Shown here: piece by piece, positions 46,601-58,600 of the stretch
How the letters are laid out: the number at the start of each line of letters is the position of its first letter
How positions within the stretch are numbered: position 1 is the stretch's first letter
Assembly (NCBI RefSeq): GCF_958298935.1
Contig: NC_084941.1
Coordinates: 12,188,001-12,252,000 of the forward strand
Direction of reading: 5' to 3'
Origin: Phragmites australis
Lineage: Eukaryota > Streptophyta > Magnoliopsida > Poales > Poaceae
Length of the DNA: 64,000 nt
Translations under genes and position numbers: made by a program
The notes under the pieces: model-generated
The model's database searches: none
What the model saw: the letters and a program-made list of their open reading frames with translations, nothing else
Told to the model about the DNA's origin: nothing

Positions 46601-49600
46601 AGTTCGAACTTATCTCCTGGAAAGGTCTCGTGTTGTGCAAATATCTGAATCTGAAAGGAATTACCACTGTTTTTACCAACTTTGTGCATCTAGGCAGGTT
46701 TGTCTCTAGACCTACTGTTGATTGTATTAGTTGTTATCACTGAGACCAATTTTGATGTTCCCATACCATGAAATTATAAAAGTTGGATCTGAAAAATCTC
46801 AAACTTATGAGTATTTAGCTTACAATTGATGGCTTATGGTATGTACATCTGTATCACCAGGATGCGGATAAATACAAACTTGCTCACCGTAGGAACTTTA
46901 ACTACCTGAATCAAAGCCATACATACGAGTTAGAAGGGGTCAGTGATGCGGAGCAGTATTTGAAAACACGGAGAGCAATGGACATTGTCGGCATATGTTT
47001 TGCCGATCAGGTTTAATCTTGACTTTATTCCTACCTGGGAAAGAAAATTACTCAATTACTGTCCTCTTGATAAATAGCTTTGACTCACGATACTACCTTG
47101 CATTCTCAGGAAGCCATATTCCGTACTGTGGCTGCTATCCTTCATCTAGGAAATATTGATTTTTCTCCTGGAAAAGAGTTCGATTCGTCTGCTATCAAAG
47201 ATGAAAAGTGCCAATTCCATCTCCAGATGGTTGCTGATTTGCTTATGTGAGTGTTTTTTTATTCATCTCTATTCTTAGGTATGAACATTGCTTTCGTAGG
47301 TATTCTTTTCTTTTAGTTGGCAATAATGATATTGGCAGTACTGCGTGGGCACATGGGTATTGATTGTTTGTGAGCATTGCCTATACATTTTTTTTGAGAA
47401 TTTACCATTACTTATAAATTATGTGATGCATAGGCACCATTTTATAGCAGTTCTTATTTGTTTGTAGGGTTGATGCAAACCTTTTGCTTTCAACACTGTG
47501 CTATCGCACAATTAAAACTCCTGAAGCAAACATAATCAAGGCAGTTGACAGTTCTTCTGCTGTAATCGGCCGTGATGCTCTTGCAAAGACTGTTTATGCT
47601 CGATTATTTGATTGGTATGACCACGTCTCTTCATGACTGTTTTACATTTTTGAATGTGATGCTTATAAGGTGGTTACTGCAGGCTTGTTGACAACATTAA
47701 TAAGTCCATTGGGCAGGACATGGAGTCGAGGGCACAGATTGGGGTCTTGGACATCTATGGTTTTGAGTGTTTTAAATATAACAGGTCAGCCTTTCTGTCC
47801 TTTCTTGCAAGCTATCAAGCAAGTGCCTACTTATATTCCCCTGCCACAAAGCAGAATAACTAAACTTTTTAGTTTTTGTTGGTGTCCACTCTTCAAGGAG
47901 CAGCTTAATTCAAATTACCTACTACAAATATTTATACGATGCTAACTTTTAATATTTTGTACAAACTTCAAGCGAACAACCAAAGGCCTACTTATATTCA
48001 GCTTCCAGAAAGCAGATTAGGCGAAATTGAAGTTTGTGCTGGTGTGCATTCTTGAAGGAGCTGCATGATTCTAAATAATACCCAGTTAAATTATTTATGC
48101 GATGCTAATTTTTACCATTTTGTAGAAACACAAGTAGTGCCAGATTTGGTTACCAAATGACCAGCTAGCTTGTAACTAACTACAATCATTATAGGCATGT
48201 TTGGTTCCCTAGCCCACTCTTGCATAGCTTGCGCTTGGGCAAGGAATTATGAATAAGGGCACACACACACAAACACAAGAGAACAAAAAAGAGTAGGGTG
48301 GAAACTGGAAAGCCACACTGTAGGGCACTACAATTCCAAACGTACACTGCTAGCAGTCTTGCTTCAAATTCTTTAACTCGATTGTCAATACTGTTGATAG
48401 TTTCATATTTAGTCAATTCTATTTTATCTTAGTGGAATTTCTGATGACCCTTCCTTCTGCTAGCTTTGAGCAGTTGTGCATCAACTTTGCTAATGAAAAG
48501 CTTCAACAGCATTTTAATAAGGTATTTATGACCCTCCCTCCTCCCGTCACTCCCTCTCATGCACTCACATATTTGATCTATTTTGTTTCTCAATCCAGCA
48601 TGTTTTCAAGATGGAGCAGGAGGAATACGAAACAGAAGAAATTAATTGGAGCTACATTGAATTTGTTGATAACCAAGATATATTGGATCTTATTGAAAAG
48701 GTATAAACTTTCGAAGACTAAGATAACCTATAAAGTTACATTTGAAAGATTGTGTTACCAATTTTTCTTGGTTTTGCCATGGTGAATGAATGTCAGTATG
48801 CCATTGTGGCATTGCTAGGTCACTGTAGTAATCCTTGCCCTCCTTATGCATGTTAAGAATAGCAACTTGTATTCACTGGTGGCCATATGTCAGTATATAC
48901 ATGTATATGTGAGCAATATACAAAGAACCCTTTATAACATGAGGATATTACAGAAAAGGCAATATATCTCTAATACCCCCTCAAACTCATGGGAGATCAA
49001 CCATACTGAGTTTGGAGAGATAGAACTTGTGCTGAGCTATACTCTGTGCCTTCGTGAAGAAATCAACTAACTGAAACTCTGAATGAACATGCTAAAGATC
49101 AATAACCTCATCATGTACCTGTGTCCATGTGTAAGAAGCATCAACACTAATATGCTTCATGAAGCTCGTACAACACATCAACAGTGGCATCACCCTACTG
49201 AAGAGACTACTCTTGACGAACAACAGACATGTAGAGAGCATCCTCAGAAGGCTCATAGTTCTGACGAAGATGAATCCACATCTAAATAGCAGTAGAGAAC
49301 TAAACAATCTTAGAAGAAAATCGAGGTTTGACACTAGCAACAGAATGGACGCTGCACGAGCATCACTGAGCATAATCAGACAACTGATCTCGGTATAGCT
49401 TAAGGCATCTTGGTAGGCGGAGACAGCCTTATCATAGATAGCGGTGGTGGCTTCAGTAGCTTGTTTGTCTGCTTTGTTGGCAGAAGGCTGCATAGGCTCC
49501 GTCAGAAGAACAGGGGAAGGCAGACAAGAAATGTCGTCAGAGAGAACACCCTAAAGACGAAGCTCATGCATGTGAATGCGCATATGCTGTGCGAAATCTT

Positions 49601-52600
49601 GGTAGTTGACACCATAAAAAATCATCGAGCACAGAGGAAATGAAACGGTGCCCGACGACATCCTGAAGAAGTGGCAATGACAAGAGCACAAAGGAGTAGC
49701 GGCAAGCGACGACGAGAACACAAAAAGATTAGTGGCGAGCGACAGTGAGAGCGTAAAGAAACATGGTAGTTGTCGCAATTTTTTTTGGAATTGATGGATT
49801 ACTCTCTGTTCTTAATAGATCAAAGAGAGGTGACGACACACGAGGGCACCTCTGCCAGAACAGAGAGAGCTGAGCCAAGCCGGCGGGGAGGCAGAGGAGT
49901 CGGTGGGGGAGGTGGCAGAGCTAAGTTAGCGGGGAGGTAACAAGGCTGTCAAGAAGGTAGCGACGCAGATCCGGCGGGGAGGGGGCAGAGCCATCAGGAA
50001 GGAGGCAGCGTAGATCTGGCGGGCATGCGGTAGGCAGAGCGGCGGAGGCAGACTAGAGGCAGCGCGGCTCATTGGAGAGCGGCGCGACGGGTGAGACGGG
50101 TGGGTGGGAGAAGGCCAACCGATGAAGAGAAGACCGGCACAGAGGGTTGTGGTGGGATGTGTGGAAGTTGCAACACGAAATGAACGACTTAGAGAAGAGA
50201 AACCCTAACCCTAGCTTTGGCTCTGTATACCATGTTAGTAATAACAACTTGTATTTCCTTGAGACCATCGGCCAGTACACACACATGTGAGCAATATGCA
50301 AAGAACCCCTTATAATATGGGGATATTATAGAAAAGACTATATATCTCTAACAATGCAGTTGTGCTCTCTTGATTACGTAGTTTGCACTGACTCCTATTA
50401 ATTTATGTACCATTGTGCACACAATGAACATCCAACATGGTATAATTTATTAAACTTTCTATTCATAAATTGTTTTTACACAGAATTGTTAGATATATAT
50501 TGCCATCTGTGTAATATTCCCGTGTTATAAGGGGTTCTTTGCATATTGCCATCTGTAATTCTATATATATTGGCGTATAGCCTCAAGGGAATACAAGTTG
50601 CTATCCCTAATGCGGTATTAGAGCTAGAGTTTCTTTTATGGACGCAACAACTCATCCCGATCTAGCCTCTCCTTTGTTCCTGGCCGGATTTGCCTCTTCC
50701 TTAAGCCAGATCCAGCTCTACCCCGTCGGATTCGCCTCTTCCCCACCGATTCCGACCTCATGCGTGCCGCCTTTCTACCCGCCTGCCCGTACTCTCTTTG
50801 CATATTGTCACCTGTACATGTATATATACTTGCCTATGACCTCCAGGGAATATAAGTTATTATTCCTAACAAAATATGGTAAATATGGCACCTATGTGGT
50901 AGTTATTATTTGATTTCCAGATGACAACAGTATGCTAAATTATACTTGCCATTTTACAGTAGAGGCATTGCCATAGTTATGTTGGAACGTTTATCTTAAT
51001 AATATTTTGCATTTTGTACATAAAAACAAACATTAGAAATCAATATAGAATTGGATATAGTTATGACGAGGAATGTTGTTGTAGTCTTTTGCTTTTTAAT
51101 GTACATTTAGCTGCATGTTTGAACTTCTGATAAAGATTGTGTGTAGCTTATGTGTTATGTATTATGTAGTACCAGTGTCTACTGTTGGTTTTTTTTTTTG
51201 AGGGAAACAGTTATCATACTGTTGGTTTTGTTGTTGATGTGATTTATGTTTCACGCTAGCATATTATCTGCATGAATGAAAAACACTTCAAAATAACTGT
51301 ACCTTTAATAACTGACTTTAACTATTGGGTGTCATTATTTTATGCATGTGCCTGAGTGAATATTTAATCGAACTATGCATATTTGATGCAAGATTTTGTA
51401 CTTCTTTTACCAAATTTGCATAAAACAAAACATATCGGCCTTAGAGGATTTCATCATGAAATATATACCTAGTGCTTAAATTTTCTTCTATTTTTATGTT
51501 AGTTTATCTATGTATGGTTTATTTGATTATGGTAATGCTGTTTTGTTCTGCAGAAACCAATTGGCATAGTTTCACTTTTGGATGAAGCATGGTAAGATTT
51601 TCACGTTGTGGTGTTAACAGCTTGTGAGTTCCACATTCTCATTTTGTTCTAGTGTTGTTAAACAGCATGCTTGGAAAATCAACACATGAGACTTTTGCAA
51701 TGAAGTTATTTCAGAATTTGAGAGCACACCCAAGACTAGAAAAACCAAAGCTCTCAAAGACAGATTTTGCCCTATCTCATTTCGCTGGAAAGGCATGTCC
51801 CGTGAACCAACATTTCTTGTAAGATATGCTTAGCATTCTGTTTCTTTTGAATAGATTAGAGCATGTGGCAATGACTGGCCTACTTGTTTTTAGGTGACCT
51901 ACCAAACTGATTTATTTTTGGAGAAGAACCGAGATTATATAATTGCAGAGCACCAGAATCTTTTGTCTTCTTCAAAATGCTCATTTGTTTCTGGCATCTT
52001 TGCTTCGCAACAAGATGATCCATCAAAACCATCTTATAAGTTTTCTTCAGTAGCTTCACGATTTAAGGTATAGTCTTTCACTTTATTGTTTTCTTACTTT
52101 CTCCTGGACTTAAAAAGCCAAATTCATTTTCTTTCCTCATATTTACTGGATAATTTATGGCCTTATTTAGGGTTATTTGTATTTGTTCTTCTGACCAGTG
52201 TGGTATTATAAACAGCGTTTCTGCATGGTAGAATAAAGGGAAACAAGAAAGAAAAAGCCCTATGCATATTTCAAAGCTTAATATTTCTTATGTATATGTT
52301 TAAATTCTTGCAGTCAAGGAAACACAGTTGAATTTCATCATGAATCTGTGTGTGCGCACGCTAGTGAATTCATGATTAAATTCTTTGGAAGTTTTAATTG
52401 CTCTCTCAAGAATAATGCACGAGTAAATTTCATTTTTATTTGATTTTACTTATGATGTGGTCAGTTATCTACTCTCAACAGCAACAACTCCAAGCGCTAA
52501 TGGAGACACTTAGCTCAACTGAACCTCATTACATCCGCTGCATAAAACCAAATTCTCTGAACTATCCTCAGAAATTTGAAAATGGCAGTGTACTACAGCA

Positions 52601-55600
52601 ACTGCGTAGCGGGGTTAGTACCATTGATTTTCTCCAATCGTACTCTAATGTATTGTCACTTGAAGTTTGATTTCATGTCATGATTTTTCCATTCTGCTCA
52701 ACTCGTTCTTTTGTTCTGATACGCTTTATTCTGGGAATCCTATAAACTGTTCTGCCCCATCTCAGATCATGTGATCTCTGTAATTTAGTTTCTTTATTGG
52801 ATTTCACTCCAGGGTGTACTAGAGGCTATTAGGATAAGTCTGGCTGGTTATCCCACAAGGAGGACATACTCTGAATTCGTTAATCGCTTTGGACTTCTTG
52901 TGCCAGAACACATGGATGAAAGGTAATATGTTAGCATTGTTGATGAGTACTTTAGAACCTCCTTGGCATATGGCATCTTGCATTAATGATTTCACTGTAG
53001 TGCAATAAGCTGATGATATAGTGCGGCAGCACATGGGAAGGAGGCGCGGCATAGACGGGGAGGTGGTGTGAGATCGATCTGTGAGAGAGAGAGAGACGGT
53101 AGGAGGGAGCCGACGAGAGATCGGGAAGGGTGGGTGGGCTATATCAGGATGAGTTGCTGCGTCCTTAAAGGAAAACATAGTTTTGATATTATTTTAGGTG
53201 TAGCAACTTATATTCCTTATAGGCCATATAGTAGTATATATACATATACAGGTTTGTAATATGCAGAAAGCTCCTTATAAAATGAGGATATTACACAGAC
53301 ACACTAAAACGCAAATATATCTCTAACAAGAATTAGAATTCTATCTTTGTTAGACAAATCTTTAGTTTTCATGCAGTCACTCAAAAGTTTCAATACATCT
53401 TTCACTCATTTTACAATTAGTCATCACAAAAACCTTGGTTTAGCATGTAGCTTAAGATTGAGCTAAGTCAATATGAGCTATGTGTCATGTAAAACAAAAA
53501 GGTTCTGCAAAAAGATTTCAGCATGTAGCCGTCGCCGGTTCACCACCGTCGCCGCTGGCTGACGTGGTCTCTCTGCTGGATCTGTAGCCTCCCCTCTCCG
53601 TTCCCCCATCCCGTCGCCTGGATCTAGTTGCTGGTCGCCGTCACTCCTGCTGGATCTACACGTCGGTCACGCTGCCTGCAGCGTGCTAGGCTGTCAGCGC
53701 CGTCTCCGGCGGCTCGTCGGGCGCGCGAGGACGAGGCGCTTCGTCGCCGTTTGAAGGCTCGCTGGGCCGTTCGCGGGCAACACCGCCGAGTCTCGCCGCT
53801 CGTCATGCAGGCCCGCGTCCTCGCCGCTGCTGCTGTGTGCCCCCGCCTCATTCTTAGAGATTTCGCACCTCTTCGTTCCCCAGCTGCTATGGAGCTCATT
53901 CTGAGCAGCTGTTGAACCTTGTAAAGGATTGGGACTTCACTCTAGGCAAAAGGTTTCGGGCTGAGGTTCTGCAAAAGTTTAGATCGTCTGTGCATCATCC
54001 ATCTTCTTCTCCACAAGGATCTTTCTTTTTACTTGTGGTGTTTCGTCATTTTATGTTTCGCCTATCTGAAGATGCTATCAGCCTAGCCCTTCATGCTTGC
54101 TTGGGTGGTTCTTCTGCTGGTTTTCATGTGGAGTATTTGTGCGACCGTCATTTTCGTTTCTCGGTTGCTTCAAAACAAGTAACCCAAGTAGGCTTTCTAG
54201 TCTGTGCTCTCAAGAGAATCATCACCAAGCACTTTGATGTTTACTTTCGCTTATGGAGAGATGGAGTTAACAACTAGGTGGCAGAAAAGAGAAAATGTCT
54301 TCAAGAAGAAGAGAAGAGCTGGACCTATGTCACGCACAAGCGCATAAAGAAGAAGAACTCTGACAAAAGAGTATCCTTCGCAAGAAAGATAGTTCAATCT
54401 TCACCAATCAAGAAATCAAAACCAGTAAAGCTCAGCTCGGTGGTCAAGATTGGAAGTCTCTACTGCCCCCTCCAAAATTCTGATGCAAAATTAGTTTTTG
54501 GTGTTCACCGTCCAGCTCTATTCAATTCATCTCTAGGCAGTCAAGTTCCAGTCAACAGGATTTCCAAAAATCTCAATCGTGCTCTTGGCTTTATTCCCAT
54601 GGTCAGGCAGCCAAAGGGGCAGGGGATAGCTCATGCACAACCTTTAAGCATGTTGGCAGCTGAAGGTGCATTTCCCAAAACCCTCTTCCCTCACCCAAAA
54701 CTATCTTGCTTAAAATGCCTTGGCTTAGGTCACCTTGCCAGTGACTGTGTGAGCCAGCTTAGATGCCTTTTTGGCTACAATTATGGGCATAGAGCCAAAC
54801 AATGTATAAAGAGGCTTTCTAGTCATAACAGCAAATGGGTCCCTAAGCACAACACCAATAGTGGCTCTAGTTGCGCTTCTGTTGTCGGACCGGGTCCCAC
54901 TGGGCTGCCTGAAATACAAGAGCCACAAAATGAATCTCCGGAACAACAACTTCCAATAGCCAAAACACAAGCAGCTATTCAAGATCAACACAACCAGCAG
55001 ATGCAGCTTGATGCACACATGGGCCACAACCAGTTTCCCTCTGCAACGTAGGAAGACAAGCTGCCTCAATTCTTTGCAAACAATATCAGGCACCTGACGA
55101 TGGTCTGGGTAAACCAACCTCAGAGTTGTGGAAGGAGCATAACTTCTCTCAACATCCCTTCCTCTCGCATCAAGCTGGACATGCCATGGTACAACACAAG
55201 TAGCACCAAGATCACAGGCCCAGTTTTCATAAGTCAAGACAAGTTCACAGAACCAAACTGCTCAATCTTTGCAACAAGAACCGTTCCTATCCTCATAACA
55301 CCACCTCAGTTAGCAATTGAGCAAATCCATCAAGCAAAAGATGTTCTCAGTAATGGACAACCAGTCAGGAAAGTCTACTATAGAAAGAGGATTCAAAACA
55401 GGACTTACAGCCTGGAGAGGCATCCAACCCTCACTTTTGGGCAGCAAGGGATTAATCTTGATAATGAGCAGTGAGATAATGATATTGTTGGGATGGGAAT
55501 AAGACCAATTGGGGTATTTGGAATGCGGACACTAATAATCATGCAAGTGATGGGAACAATAATCAGGTTTTGACTGATTTGCCTTTGGCTGTTGTTCAAG

Positions 55601-58600
55601 GAGAGGATCTTCCTCATCAGGATGATGATCAGCCAAATTTGTTCTTGGCCCTGTCAGTGCCCAACTTATCTCGGGATGGCAATCAAGATAATTTGCAACA
55701 GCTAAACAATTGCCTTGAAGCTCATCTGAATAATGGTCAGCATATGGGCGCAAAGGAAGAGCATCATCTGAATAATGGTCAGAATATTAGTAATCTGTAT
55801 AATGAGGAGGGTCTTTCTCTGTGGGCCAAGTATTTTGCACCTAAAGAACAAGCTGCTTCTGTGATTGAGGTTCCTTCTGACTGGGCTGCCTTTTTCACTT
55901 CCATGCTTCTTACTCCTAGCCACTTTGACTGGGTCAGAAGTTTTCTTTCCTCAAGGGCTTGGACCTTCCTTGCTTCTTTGTCCTCCCAGCAAAACAAGAT
56001 CCAGTTCACTTTGCCTAACAAATGCCCTTTAGACTCTACTCCAAGATTCCTTCTGCAAACTATCAGCGATAAGGATGGTCATTCTACTCCTCGTTCTTTT
56101 TCTAGTGACAATCTTCCCAACAGTACCTCTGCAATCCATAGTATCAAGAAGAAAAGAAGACAGGTGCCTATGGTAGAAACAGAAGTGAGAAGAAGCTTGA
56201 GAATCAGGGAAATGAAAAAGGGTTTCAAGAAAAGCAGTTGTTCTGATAAATATTGCTTTGCTTGCTCAGCTGAACCTCCTTTAATCCCATCAAAAGTTAT
56301 CAAGAGCTTAGGCACCTCTTTTGCAAAGATAGCACCTCAGGCGATGTCTGATGAGGCCCTAAGCTCAAAGAAAAAGTCCAAGACAACTATTGGTGACAAA
56401 TGTTCAACTATTGAGGAAGAGAATGATCTCCAGCATAAATCAGGTTCTAAGGCCAAGAAGAGTAAGAAGAAGTTTCCCAATAATAAGTCATCCAAAAGTC
56501 GAGCAAGTGGCTCTCGTGTTCCTGCATATTGTGTATGTGGGTAGTGCTTGTATCTTTTTTGAGTGTTTATGGACCAACAAAATAACAGAGCTTGTAGAGA
56601 TTGACGTGTTCTATGCTGGAATGTCAGGGGCATAAATTCAGATTCTAGATGGACAACCTTGAAAAGTAAAATTGTAGAGGCTCAGTGTGACATTGTTTGC
56701 TTGCAAGAAACAAAAAGAGAGCAGTTTGACATTTCATACATCAAAAAAATTTGTAATCAACAATTTGACTCCTTTTTCTTTCATCCATCGTCTGGTGCCT
56801 TTGGTGGGACCATTATCATTTGGAAGGGTTCTCGTTTTTCTGGTCAATTGGTCTTTCAGAATGAGTTTGCAATTTCAGTTGAATTCACTTCTTTGCTTTC
56901 TGGTGCTCATTGGTTCCTGACTAATATCTATGCCCCCTGTACATCTGAAGGGAAGGTTCGGTTTTTAGACTATTTTAGAAACATTGATATGCCTGAGGAT
57001 GAAGATTGGCTGATTGTGGGTGATTTTAACCTAATTAGGTCCCCAAATGATAGAAACAGACCTGGTGCAAATGTTAATGATATGCTAGCATTCAATGAGG
57101 CCATCAATAACCTTGGTTTAGTGGATATTTCTCTAAAAGGACAGTCTTTTACCTGGTCTAATATGCAACAAAACCCCCTCCTTGAGAGACTCGATTGGTT
57201 CTTCACCTCTATTTCTTGGACGGTCTCTTATCCAGGAACCTCAACTTTTACTTTATCAAGGGAAGGTTCAGATCATGTGCCTTGTGTTATCTCTATCACC
57301 ACAAACATCCCAAAAGCTCAAGTTTTTAGATTTGAAAATTATCTAATGGAGCACCCAAATTTTCTGCACATTGTTCAGCATGGTTGGAATGTGCTGGTTC
57401 CACAAACAGACATAGCTAAAATTATTATGGCAAAGTTTAAAATTTTGAGAAGGGTTTTAAGAGCCTGGAAGGAGCTTTCCAGTTTGGCTACTAACACTGA
57501 AAATGTAAAAAGCCTTATTATTTTTCTTGACATGCTTGAAGAAGTGAGAGACCTAACTCTGGAAGAATGGAACTTCAGGAATATCTTGAAACATCATCTT
57601 GATTCCTTACTGTTGCAACAAAAAATTTATTGGAAGCAAAGGGGAACTATTAAATGGGTAAAAGATGGAGATGCTTGCACCAATTTTTTTTTCATGCAAA
57701 TGCCACCACTAAGCATTGGAAAAATGCGGTCACTTTTTTGAAAGACCATGAGGGTAATACTTGCTCTTCCCACACATCAAAAGCGACCATTTTGTGGACA
57801 TCCTACAAAGATAGGCTGGGTTCTTCTGAATGTAATACTATGCACTTCAACCTTACTACACTCATCCAGATGAATGAAAATCTTGAATGGATGGACATGC
57901 CCTTTTCTTCTGATTAATCTCTTGGACCTGATGGTTTTAATGGCGATTTCCTGGAAAAATGCTGGCCAATAATTCGTCAAGACTTCTATGATCTTTGTGA
58001 TGCCTTCTTCAATGGTGACGATGTTTGCATTCAGAGTATAAATGGCTCCTTCATCACCCTTGTTCCAAAGAAGGATAATCCCATCACAGTAAGTGACTTC
58101 GGACCAATTTCACTCCTCAACTCCACTATCAAGTTGATTACTAAGTTATTGGCAGACAGGTTACAACTGATCATTTTGAATGTTATACATCTGAATCAGT
58201 ATGGCTTCCTAAAGTCAAGGGCAATTCATGACTGTTTGGCTTGGTCTTTTGAATATCTCCACATATGCCATAAATCAAGAAAAGAAATGATTATTCTAAA
58301 GCTAGACTTTGAGAAGACTTTTGATAAAGTTGAGCATCATGTCATCTTGGATATCTTGAACATAAAGGTTTTGGACCGAATTGGACTCTTTGGATCTCTA
58401 AAATTTTAAGTTCAAGAACTTCTTCGGTCCTTTTGAATGGTGTTCCAAGGAAAACTTTTCATTGTAGGAGAGGAGTGAGGCAGGGCGATCCCCTTTCTCC
58501 TTTGCCTTTTGTTTTAACTACAGATCTTCTCCAATCAATTGTGAATAAGACCACAGACCAGGGTCTCCTTAACCTTCCTATTCCCTTGGGTGCTGGTTCT

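Larger units (their letters stand above)
48851..50353 (-). mobile_element. Internally deleted copia retrotransposon with short LTRs
   Basis: Two short LTRs (48851-48980 and 50232-50353, TGTTA to TAACA style) flank a 1.25-kb interior. A perfect 5-bp target duplication ATGCA lies at 48846-48850 and 50354-50358. On the minus strand the right LTR is followed by a primer-binding-like TGGTATACAGAGCC (initiator-Met type), and a G-rich polypurine tract (GAGTTTGAGGGGG) precedes the left LTR. The interior begins with a gag-like piece ([17 protein letters not shown] near 49560-49720) and ends with a piece like the C-terminus of copia RNase H ([11 protein letters not shown], 49092-49200). Nearly all of pol is missing, so it is non-autonomous. 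It lies antisense in myosin intron 12. Confidence 0.87.

Noticed and set aside
49083..49643. Plus-strand frames (68-79 codons) in myosin intron 12
   Set aside because: They are the reverse of gag and RNase H remnants of the deleted copia element.
54725..55237. Minus-strand 170-codon frame inside the LINE
   Set aside because: It lies antisense to ORF1 of the LINE and shows no domain; a chance open frame.
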